Source: an uncultured Lachnospiraceae bacterium (GTDB lineage: Bacteria > Bacillota > Clostridia > Lachnospirales > Lachnospiraceae). From it: a stretch of 64,000 nucleotides of DNA. A model generated the notes under the pieces. The model was not told the origin of the DNA. It did not search any database and worked only from the letters and a program-made list of their open reading frames with translations. The stretch is taken from positions 6,400 to 70,399 of the forward strand of contig CAJUSJ010000011.1 of NCBI GenBank assembly GCA_910588865.1, written 5' to 3'. Position numbers and translations under genes: made by a program. This document shows, piece by piece, positions 35,327-43,646 of this stretch (the stretch's first letter is position 1; each line of letters starts with the position of its first letter).

Positions 35327-37549
35327 CTACAGAATATCATTGATGTCGGATTTCAGCACATCTGCCTTTGGCCCGTACACAGCCTGTATCCCGTTATCCT
35401 TTTTCAAAAGCCCCAAAGCCCCCTCTGCCTTCCACTGGGGAAGCTCCGCCACCTTGGACGGATCTTTTACCGTGACCCTGAGCCTTGTCATACAGGCATC
35501 CACCAGGGTAATGTTCTCTCTTCCTCCCAAAAGTCCGATGATCCTCTCTGCCTGAGAGTCTCCTCCCTTCCCGCCGGACTGACCCTGGGAGGAACCTCCT
35601 TCCTCGTCAGACCCTTCATCCGTATAGTTGCCCAGACGTCCCGGGGTAGCGAATTTCAGCTTGTCGATCATCACATAGGCCACAACATAGCCCACCGCGA
35701 AGAACGCGGCCACACAGATAACAAAATTGATCAGGTCGCCGGCCAGCCCTGCCTTCAAGGACATGGGAACTCTGGTAATAAACTCCAGGTTTCCGAAAGA
35801 GTGGAGCCTTAAGTGGATCATACCGGCCATGGCAAAGGCGCATCCCTGCAGCACAGCGTACACCACGTACAGCGGGAGGGCGCAGAACATAAACATAAAC
35901 TCCAGGGGCTCCGTGACGCCTGTGAGGAACACCGCCAGCACAGTAGAGAAGAACATGGAGCGGTATCTCTGTCTCTTGTCCGGGTCCACCCTGCGGTACA
36001 TGGCCAGGGCAATGCCCAGAAGAAGGCCAGTGGCCCCGATCATCTGTCCCACCTTGAATCTGGCCGGAATCACATTGGTTATCAGATCCGTGTAAGCTGC
36101 CATATTTCCAGCGTCTTTAAAGTTAATAAGGTCTGTCACCCACGCAAGCCACAGGGGATCCTGACCAAAGACCTGGGAACCCGCGTTGATCCCTGTCTGG
36201 ATGGTGTAGGTTCCTCCAAAGGAGGTGTAGTTCATAGGTATGGTCAGCATGTGATGAAGGCCGAAGGGAAGCAGAAGCCTCTCTAAGGTTCCATAGATAA
36301 AGGGAGCCAGCACCGGCGATGTGGAAGATGAGTTGGCGATCCACACGCCGAAATTGTTGATCCCTGTCTGAACCACCGGCCACACCAGGGCCAGCACCAT
36401 GGAGACGATGACGGACCAGACAATCACCACCATGGGCACAAACCTTTTTCCGTTGAAAAATGCCAAAGCATCGGGAAGCTTTCTATAATTATAATACTTA
36501 TTGTAAATAATTCCACCTACAAATCCAGAAATAATTCCCACAAACACGCCCATATTCAGAGCCGGGGCCCCCAGCACGGAGGTAAAATAACCGTTCACCA
36601 GGATCTCCCTGCCAAACAAGGTGTGGGTTATGGCATCCGGATCGCTGAGCATATCCGCGGTGACACCGAACATGGCACCTGTAATACAGTTGATCAGGAT
36701 AAAAGCGATCACCGCCGCGAACGCGCCGCCGGCCCGCTCCTTTGCCCAGGAACCGCCGATGGCCACCGCGAACAGGATATGAAGGTTGTTGATCACAGCC
36801 CAGCCGATATTTTCCATGGTGCTTCCGATCATCAGGATCATGCCAAGATCCGCCCCCGCCATCTGCACCAGCTTCCCAAGGCTGATCATCAACCCCGCTG
36901 CCGGCATGACGGCAATAACTACCATCAGCACCTTGCCCAGTTTCTGGAGAAAGTCAAAATTGATCTTGGGGCCGGCTGACTTTTTCTCATTTGACCCGGA
37001 GCCCTCAGCGGACATTTGCCGAGTCTCAGAGCCGCTCTCCGGCTTTGGCATCTCTTTCTCTGGCTCCTTTGCCGCTGTTACTGTGAGGACAGGGGTCTTT
37101 CCCCCTTCCACATCCCCCTCCCCGTATTCCAGGGTCTTTCCTTCCATGCCGCCGCACACCAGGACAGGAGTGATGGGATTGATCTGTTTTCGCGCCAGGG
37201 CCTCTAAGTCCACTTGAGCGATCAGGTCTCCCGCCTTCACCTTGTCTCCCGCTTTCACAAACACCTGGAAACACTCGCCTTTAAGGCCCACTGTCTCCAG
37301 TCCCACATGGATCAAAAGCTCCAGTCCGTCTTCTGTGCGGAACCCGTAGGCGTGGAGAGTCTCCGCCACCGACGCCACCTCACCGTCTACCGGGCTTGTG
37401 ATCCTGCCGTCTGACGGGATAATGGCGATCCCGTCGCCGATGATCTTTTGGGAGAACACAGGATCCGGAACCTGGTCCAGGGGCACTGCCCTCCCGGTCT
37501 CCGGAGACAGAATGGAGATTCTCATGGAATCATCTTTCTTGCTGCTCAT
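35327..37549 (-). CDS. PTS glucose/maltose-type transporter, fused IIA-IIC-IIB
   Basis: 740 aa, imports and phosphorylates a glucosyl sugar. The IIA domain is at the N-terminus (about 20-125) with active His81 in IHVGLETVGL. After a Ser/Glu linker the IIC membrane domain spans about 205-600. IIB is last, with active Cys686 in ACMTRLRV. The usual glucose-type order is IIC-IIB-IIA, so this order is less common. Downstream malQ favours maltose. AGAGGAGG is upstream, and the intergenic region with the LacI gene holds many TTGC half-sites. Confidence 0.9.
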   Translation of the reverse strand: MSSKKDDSMRISILSPETGRAVPLDQVPDPVFSQKIIGDGIAIIPSDGRITSPVDGEVASVAETLHAYGFRTEDGLELLIHVGLETVGLKGECFQVFVKAGDKVKAGDLIAQVDLEALARKQINPITPVLVCGGMEGKTLEYGEGDVEGGKTPVLTVTAAKEPEKEMPKPESGSETRQMSAEGSGSNEKKSAGPKINFDFLQKLGKVLMVVIAVMPAAGLMISLGKLVQMAGADLGMILMIGSTMENIGWAVINNLHILFAVAIGGSWAKERAGGAFAAVIAFILINCITGAMFGVTADMLSDPDAITHTLFGREILVNGYFTSVLGAPALNMGVFVGIISGFVGGIIYNKYYNYRKLPDALAFFNGKRFVPMVVIVWSVIVSMVLALVWPVVQTGINNFGVWIANSSSTSPVLAPFIYGTLERLLLPFGLHHMLTIPMNYTSFGGTYTIQTGINAGSQVFGQDPLWLAWVTDLINFKDAGNMAAYTDLITNVIPARFKVGQMIGATGLLLGIALAMYRRVDPDKRQRYRSMFFSTVLAVFLTGVTEPLEFMFMFCALPLYVVYAVLQGCAFAMAGMIHLRLHSFGNLEFITRVPMSLKAGLAGDLINFVICVAAFFAVGYVVAYVMIDKLKFATPGRLGNYTDEGSDEEGGSSQGQSGGKGGDSQAERIIGLLGGRENITLVDACMTRLRVTVKDPSKVAELPQWKAEGALGLLKKDNGIQAVYGPKADVLKSDINDIL

Positions 37550-37947
37550 ACGATTACCTCCTCTATTTTATTGCGCAGTTTGCATTGTATATTATGCAAT
37601 ATTTGCGCATTTCATTGCAATAAATATATATCGTTTGCATACAAATTGCAAGCTTTTTCATATTTTTTCCAATCTTTCTCCGTTTATCACAATTTATCCC
37701 CTGAATTTTTGTGCATTATACATAATTTCATTTTATCAATTTCTGATTTCCAGCGTTCTCTTAATTTCTTACGCAATTCTATCTTTATATTTTTGCGCTT
37801 TATTGCATCATTTTTGCGCTCATTAACATTTCTATTTGCGCGACTTCATTTGACTTTTCTTTTATTATCCCCTACAATAAATTTAAGTATAACCACGGAC
37901 ATGTGGCCATGGGCATATGGAAAATTTTTCAGGAGGCATCTGATATT
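37550..37947. promoter_or_regulatory. A+T-rich PTS/LacI control region with clustered TTGC half-sites
   Basis: Nearly 400 bp without a gene. At least ten TTGC words (TTGCGC, TTGCAT, TTGCAA) occur in two groups, 37571-37651 and 37793-37840, plus inverse GCAA words at 37596 and 37773. GCAATATTTGC (37596-37606) is close to the GCAA(N4)TTGC pattern bound by MalR-type LacI regulators. This suits autoregulation by the adjacent LacI-family protein. Confidence 0.5.
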
Positions 37948-38985
37948 ATGGCAGTTACCATCAAAGAAGTGGCGGCTCTCGCGGGAGTATCGCCGTCAAC
38001 TGTATCCAGAACATGCAAAGACAATCCCTCCATCAGCGAAGAGACCAAAGAAAAAGTGCGGCGGGCCATGGCCCAGCTCGGCTATGAGCCTGGATTTTCC
38101 TCTCAAGCTGTCCCTTCCCAGCCTCAGACCGCCAGAACCATCGGCATTATCCTGCCTCCCTCCCAGAAAGAGACTTATGAAAATTCCTTTTATCTGGAAG
38201 CCATCCGGGGAATCAGCCAGTTCTGCGGCCACCGCCAGTATATCAACACCGTCATCACCGGGCAGGACGAGGATGAGCTTTTAAGGGTCATCCAGACCCT
38301 TGTCAGAGGCAATCAGGTGGACAGCTTTATCCTCCTGTACTCCAGACAGCAGGACCCGGTTATGGACTACCTCTACAGCGAAGGCCTTCTTTACGTGCTC
38401 ATCGGAAAGGCCTACCAGTATGCCAATCAGACCATCTACATTGACAATGACAATCTTCTGGCCGGGCAGGAGGCCACGGAATACTTAATCCGGCTGGGAC
38501 ACAGAAAGATCGCCTACTTGGGCAGCGACAGCAGTCTCATGTTTTCCGCTGACCGCAAAGCCGGATACCAGACAGCCCTGTCTCTCCACCAGATCTCCCA
38601 AAGGCCCGGGTACTGCCTGGAAGTTCCCTCTGTTCCCAAGGAAGGGTCGGGCCAGCTTCACAGCCTCCTCAAAGGTCCTGACCGCCCCACAGCCATTGTA
38701 GTCAGCGATGACATCCTGGCTGTGGCCTTGGAGAGAGTCTGCCTGGAGACAGGGCTGTCCATACCAGAGGACTTGTCCATTATCTCCTTCAACAACTCTC
38801 TTCTTGCCCGGCTAACCTCGCCTCAGCTGACCTCCATTGACGTAAATTCCTGTCAGCTGGGCATTGAGGCGGCCTCCCAGATCATCAACCACATTGAGAA
38901 TCCTAACCTTCTGGCCACCAAGATCATTGTTCCCCATCACCTGGTGGAGAGGGACAGCTGCCGGGCCTGGAATGAGGGAATATGA
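37948..38985 (+). CDS. LacI-family transcriptional regulator (MalR-like)
   Basis: 345 aa. The N-terminal helix-turn-helix reads TIKEVAALAGVSPSTVSRTC, followed by the hinge helix. The periplasmic-binding-like sensor runs from about residue 65 to 335. The start at 37948 gives the standard MAVTIKEVA opening with AGGAGG upstream; the track start at 37903 has none. It is divergent from the PTS gene, and it likely represses the PTS-hydrolase-malQ unit. Confidence 0.9.
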   Translation: MAVTIKEVAALAGVSPSTVSRTCKDNPSISEETKEKVRRAMAQLGYEPGFSSQAVPSQPQTARTIGIILPPSQKETYENSFYLEAIRGISQFCGHRQYINTVITGQDEDELLRVIQTLVRGNQVDSFILLYSRQQDPVMDYLYSEGLLYVLIGKAYQYANQTIYIDNDNLLAGQEATEYLIRLGHRKIAYLGSDSSLMFSADRKAGYQTALSLHQISQRPGYCLEVPSVPKEGSGQLHSLLKGPDRPTAIVVSDDILAVALERVCLETGLSIPEDLSIISFNNSLLARLTSPQLTSIDVNSCQLGIEAASQIINHIENPNLLATKIIVPHHLVERDSCRAWNEGI

Positions 38986-39022
38986 TCTTTCTTCCCCCGC
39001 GGTCTTCCCTCAAACGGGAATA

Positions 39023-39125
39023 AGGCTGCCGCGAAACACCGCTCCTATACAAGGCACAGACGATCCCAGCACAATGGGAAAGGTCTTATCTTGCATACAG
39101 CGGCCATTTCACGGCAGCCTCAGTC
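39023..39125 (+). terminator. Long inverted repeat in convergent gap
   Basis: AGGCTGCCG (39023-39031) and CGGCAGCCT (39112-39120) face each other across about 80 bases, with CTTTTC shortly after. It sits between the LacI stop and the flavodoxin stop. It shares its core with the hairpins at 28946 and 32826. Confidence 0.35.
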
Positions 39126-39148
39126 AGACTTTTCTATCCTTCATCTTG

Positions 39149-39577
39149 CTATTTTGCCAGCTCTTCTCCCAGCTTTCTGCAGGCCTCCAGGGCCTCATCG
39201 TCCGGCGTGTTGTTGGCAATCACTCCCTGACCACCCACGATAGTGGCCCCGGCGTTTTCCATGCGCTCACACCACAGACGCATCCACTCTCCGTCTCCCC
39301 AGTCGTAAGAACCGAACAGCCCGATGGTTTTCCCTGACACCGAACCTTCCAGGGCGGAAACAAAGGGTTCCATCTCTCCCTCCTCCAGCTCCTCTGATCC
39401 CATAGCGGGACAGCCAAGAGCGAAAACCGCCTCGTCTTTAAGCATATCCGCTGAAGCGGACCCTACCTCCATGACCACTCCGTGGGCTCCCTTGCCGTCA
39501 ATTCCTGCCGCCACGGCCTGAGCCATGGCCTCTGTGTTGCCTGTTTGGCTCCAATAGATTACATAAATATCTTTCAT
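39149..39577 (-). CDS. Flavodoxin
   Basis: Short-chain flavodoxin, 142 aa, an FMN electron carrier. The phosphate loop is WSQTGNTEAMAQ at residues 8-19. FGSYDWGDGEWM corresponds to the second FMN loop. The start at 39577 is preceded by AAGGAGG. It is 62 bases downstream of a DUF3793 gene, an arrangement seen in clostridial iron-responsive loci, where flavodoxin replaces ferredoxin when iron is short. Confidence 0.92.
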   Translation of the reverse strand: MKDIYVIYWSQTGNTEAMAQAVAAGIDGKGAHGVVMEVGSASADMLKDEAVFALGCPAMGSEELEEGEMEPFVSALEGSVSGKTIGLFGSYDWGDGEWMRLWCERMENAGATIVGGQGVIANNTPDDEALEACRKLGEELAK

Positions 39578-39639
39578 GTCTTTATTTCCTCCTTCCGCCA
39601 TCCTCTCCGGCGTGTTTTTGCCGCTGAACGCGGCCTTTT

Positions 39640-40230
39640 TCAGGACACCGCGATCTGGTTAAGCCGGTATCCCGCCATAATCTCTTCCATAGCCAGTTCC
39701 CGGGCTTCATCGTACCAGGCAAAGATTTTTTCCGCTTTCTCCCTGTTATGGTATACTTTCCAGTATTTCTCCAGCAGACAGTTTTTTCCTCTATTTTCGA
39801 TAAATCCTTTCACATCTTCAACCGGATATTCCAGGATCACTCCCAGCTCATGGGGAAATCCCTGTCTGTTTCTGACATACTCCGCATACTGTTTCCGAAG
39901 CCTTGTGATAACCGCCGGGACACGAATGTCATCGTAACCCTGGCTTTCCAGGAACTTTCGCACCTGTTCTTTCATAAGATGCTCTCTCAGTTTCTCATAG
40001 CGATAGAGCAGAAGGACTTCCCTCCCTCCCTGAGCTGACAGCAGGACGCACAGGATATTGCTGCCTTTTAAGGATCTCACAAGCCTTTTCCATGTCCCCC
40101 TCTCCGCTGTCATGATGTTGGAAATCTTGATCCCCTTCAGCACAGGGGCACAATGGCTGGCCACAAAAAATCCAAGTCTGGATTCCAGACTGCATTGATC
40201 TAAAAATGCTAACATGGTCTCCGCCGACAT
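39640..40230 (-). CDS. DUF3793-family protein
   Basis: 196 aa, matching the DUF3793 family of Clostridia as I recall it: N-terminal LDQCSLESRLGFFVASHCAPVLKG is missing part in other frames but here intact; later come LCVLLSAQGGREVLLLYR, FPHELGVILEYPVEDVKGFI and NREKAEKIF. The function is unknown. The neighbourhood (flavodoxin, feo genes elsewhere) points to iron or haem. Upstream stand two palindromes of a DtxR/IdeR-like kind. The ribosome binding site is AGGAGGAG at 11 bases. Confidence 0.82.
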   Translation of the reverse strand: MSAETMLAFLDQCSLESRLGFFVASHCAPVLKGIKISNIMTAERGTWKRLVRSLKGSNILCVLLSAQGGREVLLLYRYEKLREHLMKEQVRKFLESQGYDDIRVPAVITRLRKQYAEYVRNRQGFPHELGVILEYPVEDVKGFIENRGKNCLLEKYWKVYHNREKAEKIFAWYDEARELAMEEIMAGYRLNQIAVS

Positions 40231-40287
40231 CCTGTTTTGCTCCTCCTCTCCATGACTATGTTCTCCGAAACAGAGAAAACTATGTGG

Positions 40288-40329
40288 TTAGTTATTGCTA
40301 ACTTGTATCCTATATTAGCATATGCTAAC
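40288..40329 (-). promoter_or_regulatory. Two DtxR-like palindromes upstream of DUF3793/flavodoxin
   Basis: TTAGTTATTGCTAAC (40288-40302) and TTAGCATATGCTAAC (40315-40329) stand 27 bp apart centre to centre. Each has TTAG...CTAA half-sites. The first is imperfect and the second is perfect over 14 bp. Spacing near 2.5 turns is compatible with two repressor dimers. The rest of this 290-bp gap shows no gene. Confidence 0.55.
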
Positions 40330-40520
40330 TCATTTTTCAAGAGGTCATCCTGTACATCTTTTCTCAACAAGCTTTCCTTACGGTTATACCCCATGACAGC
40401 TGACAAACTTCCTTGCGGGGAATTTAAAAATATGGTAAACTAAGTTGTGCGTTAGATTTTTCTGACATTACGGGAAATCTCTGGAACCAACGGCCAATTA
40501 TCACGGAAGGGAATATATCT

Positions 40521-41999
40521 ATGAAAACAGGATTTGACAATCAGAAGTACGAGACCACGCAATCAGAGCATATCCGGCAGCGGATCAGTCAATTCGGAAA
40601 CAAGCTCTATCTGGAATTTGGCGGAAAACTGTTTGACGACTACCACGCCTCCAGGGTTCTCCCTGGTTTTGCCCCTGACAGCAAGCTGCAGATGCTGATG
40701 CAGCTTGCCGACCAGGCGGAGATCGTGGTGGCCATCAATGCCGCTGACATCGAAAAGAACAAGATCCGCTATGATCTGGGAATCACCTATGATGTGGATG
40801 TGCTGCGCCTGATCCAGTCTTTCCAGGACCGGGGACTGTATGTGGGCAGCGTAGTGATCACTCAGTACACCGGACAGCCTGCCGCTGATCTCTTCAAAGA
40901 AAAGTTAGAGCGCATGGGCATCCGGGTCTACCGGCATTACCGCATAGAAGGTTATCCCAACAACATTCTCACCATTGTAAGCGACAATGGTTTTGGAAAA
41001 AATGATTACATAGAAACCTCCAGACCTTTAGTCATCGTCACAGCGCCGGGGCCGGGAAGCGGCAAGATGGCCACCTGCCTGTCCCAGCTCTACCACGAAA
41101 ACCGCCGGGGCATCAAGGCGGGATACGCGAAATTTGAGACCTTTCCCATCTGGAACCTGCCCTTAAAGCACCCTGTGAACCTGGCCTACGAGGCAGCTAC
41201 CGCTGATCTCAATGATGTCAATATGATCGATCCCTTCCACTTAGAGGCCTACGGGGAAACCGCTGTCAATTACAACCGGGATGTGGAGATCTTCCCTGTG
41301 CTGGGGGCCATATTTGAAGGCATCTACGGCTCCAGCCCCTACAAGTCCCCCACAGACATGGGGGTCAACATGGCCGGCAACTGCGTCATTGATGACGAGG
41401 CCTGCCGGGAAGCCTCCCTCCAGGAGATCATCCGCCGCTACTACCACGCGTTAAACCGCCTGGCCAGGGGAGAAGGCTCCCAGGATGAAGTGTTTAAAAT
41501 CGAACTTCTTATGAAACACTCCAGGATCACTGCCAGGGACCGGAAAGTGGCTGTGGCTGCCAATGAGAAGGCAGAACAGAGCCAGTCCCCTTCCGCGGCC
41601 ATGGAACTGCCCGACGGCCGGATCGTCACGGGAAAGACCAGCAGCCTCTTAGGTTCCTCCGCTGCCTTGCTTCTCAATGCCGTCAAGGCTTTAGGGGAGA
41701 TCCCTGACAATATTCATCTCATTGCCCCATCAGCCATCGAACCGATCCAGAAACTGAAAGTCAACTACTTTGGCAGCAAAAACCCAAGGCTCCACACCGA
41801 TGAGGTGCTCATCGCCCTGTCCATGTGCGCCGCCACAGACGAAAATGCCCAGAAAGCCTTAGATCAGCTGTCCAAACTGAAAGGCTGCCAGGCCCACACC
41901 TCCGTGATGCTGTCCAACGTGGATATCCACACCTTCCAGCGCCTGGGCGTGGAGCTGACCAGCGAGCCTATCTTTGAGCACAACAAGATCTATCGGTGA
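40521..41999 (+). CDS. DUF1846-family protein
   Basis: 492 aa, a full-length member of DUF1846, a large cytosolic family common in Firmicutes. Family text is clear throughout: NQKYETTQSEHIRQRI near the start, FGGKLFDDYHASRVLPGF, TAPGPGSGKMATCLSQLYHE (a P-loop-like segment at about 174-193) and SCQ-free HTSVMLSNVD near the end. No firm function is known. It is transcribed alone and ends at a strong bidirectional terminator. Confidence 0.9.
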   Translation: MKTGFDNQKYETTQSEHIRQRISQFGNKLYLEFGGKLFDDYHASRVLPGFAPDSKLQMLMQLADQAEIVVAINAADIEKNKIRYDLGITYDVDVLRLIQSFQDRGLYVGSVVITQYTGQPAADLFKEKLERMGIRVYRHYRIEGYPNNILTIVSDNGFGKNDYIETSRPLVIVTAPGPGSGKMATCLSQLYHENRRGIKAGYAKFETFPIWNLPLKHPVNLAYEAATADLNDVNMIDPFHLEAYGETAVNYNRDVEIFPVLGAIFEGIYGSSPYKSPTDMGVNMAGNCVIDDEACREASLQEIIRRYYHALNRLARGEGSQDEVFKIELLMKHSRITARDRKVAVAANEKAEQSQSPSAAMELPDGRIVTGKTSSLLGSSAALLLNAVKALGEIPDNIHLIAPSAIEPIQKLKVNYFGSKNPRLHTDEVLIALSMCAATDENAQKALDQLSKLKGCQAHTSVMLSNVDIHTFQRLGVELTSEPIFEHNKIYR

Positions 42000-42013
42000 T
42001 CTGTCCGTATATA

Positions 42014-42088
42014 GACAAAACCGGCACCGGGCCCCAGGCCTTGGGTAAATCCGTACCCAACCCCTGGCGGCGCGGTGCCGGTTTTGTC
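42014..42088. terminator. Bidirectional terminator between DUF1846 and gltD
   Basis: Perfect 16-bp arms GACAAAACCGGCACCG and CGGTGCCGGTTTTGTC, with further inner pairing (CCAGG/CCTGG, GGGT/ACCC). A/T at the base serves both strands. Confidence 0.8.
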
Positions 42089-42131
42089 ATGGCAGGTTCT
42101 TTATGGGCCCCTCAAAGGGCGGCTTTCCGGC

Positions 42132-43619
42132 CTACATGAGATTGGTATACCCCATAAGCCCTCTGTCCACTTCCCTGGCCGCCTCTCTTCCTTCCCGGAT
42201 GGCCCACACCACAAGAGACTGGCCCCTGCGCATATCCCCGGCAACAAACACATGGTCCACGTTGGTCTTATAGCTGTCCCTCTCCGCGGCTACATTTCCC
42301 TTTGTATCCAGCTTCACCCCAAAGGCATCCGCCACATATTTCTGGCTTCCCGCAAATCCTGCCGCGATGAGAACCAGGTCCGCGGCGATCTCTCCCTCGC
42401 TTCCGGCCACAGGGACCATCCCCGGCTTCCCTGTCTTTGGATCCTTGGTCCTCTCCACCTTCACAAGTACCGCTCCCCGGACTTTCCCGCTCTTGTCTTT
42501 CTTAAATTCCTTCACCGTGGTCTCATAGACCCTGGGATCTTTCCCGAACACGGCAATGGCCTCCTCCTGGCCGTAATCCGTCTTACAGACCCTGGGCCAC
42601 TCCGGCCAGGTGTTGTCCTGTGCCCGGGTGTCCGGAAGCTTTGGCATCATCTCCAGCTGGGTCACAGAGGCGCACCCCTGGCGGATCACGGTACCCACAC
42701 AGTCATTTCCCGTGTCTCCGCCGCCGATGACCACCACATGCTTTCCCTTTGCCGAAATAAACTTTCCGTCTGCCAGGCCCGAATCCAGAAGGCTCTTTGT
42801 GGTGGCTTTTAAAAAATCCACGGCAAAGTAAATGCCCTCCGCCTCCCTTCCCGGCACCTGGATGTCTCTTGGACTGGAGGCTCCGCAGGCCAGTATGACG
42901 CTGTCAAATTCTTTCAGGAGCCTGGCTGCCTTGTAGTCTTTTCCCACATTTACATTGGTCTCAAAAACAACGCCCTCCGCCTTCATAACCTGAAGCTTGC
43001 GGTCAACAATGGTTTTCTCCAGCTTCATGTTGGGGATGCCGTACATGAGAAGGCCGCCTGCCCGGTCTTCCCGCTCAAATACCGTCACGCTGTGACCTCT
43101 CTTGTTCAGCTGGTCAGCTGCCGCCAGCCCCGCGGGGCCGGAACCCACCACCGCCACTTTTTTTCCCGTCCGTATCCTGGGAGGCCTGGCTGCCGCCAGC
43201 CCCTGGACGTAGGCCTGCTCAATGACCGCGTACTCGTTTTCCTTAATGCTTACAGGGTCTCCGTTAAGCCCGCAGGTACATGCCGCCTCACAGGGAGCCG
43301 GACACACCCTGGAGGTAAACTCAGGGAAACTGTTGGTTCTCTTCAGGCGGTTGTAGGCCTGAGCCCAGTTGCCGCTGTAGATCAGATCATTCCACTCCGG
43401 AATCAGGTTGTTTAAGGGACAGCCGGAGGTCATCCCTTTCATCATCATTCCGGCCTGGCAGAAGGGAACTCCGCACTCCATGCACCTGGCTCCCTGACGC
43501 CTCTGCTCCTCCTGGCTTAAGGGAGTGTGGAACTCCTTATAATTTTTAATCCGGTTTTTCGGCTCCGCCGCCTGGCTGGTTACTCTCTCATATTCTAAAA
43601 AGCCCGTTGGCTTTCCCAT
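42132..43619 (-). CDS. gltD: Glutamate synthase (NADPH) small subunit
   Basis: 495 aa, the FAD/NADPH electron-input subunit of GOGAT. N-terminal cysteine clusters (CMECGVPFC, VCPAPCEAACTCG) hold the two [4Fe-4S] centres. FAD-binding VVGSGPAGLAAADQL and NADPH-binding VIGGGDTGNDCVG follow, then GDMRRGQSLVVWAI near the C-terminus. It lies 27 bases downstream of gltB and is co-transcribed. Confidence 0.96.
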   Translation of the reverse strand: MGKPTGFLEYERVTSQAAEPKNRIKNYKEFHTPLSQEEQRRQGARCMECGVPFCQAGMMMKGMTSGCPLNNLIPEWNDLIYSGNWAQAYNRLKRTNSFPEFTSRVCPAPCEAACTCGLNGDPVSIKENEYAVIEQAYVQGLAAARPPRIRTGKKVAVVGSGPAGLAAADQLNKRGHSVTVFEREDRAGGLLMYGIPNMKLEKTIVDRKLQVMKAEGVVFETNVNVGKDYKAARLLKEFDSVILACGASSPRDIQVPGREAEGIYFAVDFLKATTKSLLDSGLADGKFISAKGKHVVVIGGGDTGNDCVGTVIRQGCASVTQLEMMPKLPDTRAQDNTWPEWPRVCKTDYGQEEAIAVFGKDPRVYETTVKEFKKDKSGKVRGAVLVKVERTKDPKTGKPGMVPVAGSEGEIAADLVLIAAGFAGSQKYVADAFGVKLDTKGNVAAERDSYKTNVDHVFVAGDMRRGQSLVVWAIREGREAAREVDRGLMGYTNLM

Positions 43620-43646
43620 GGTCTCGCCACTCTCCTCTCTGCCCTT

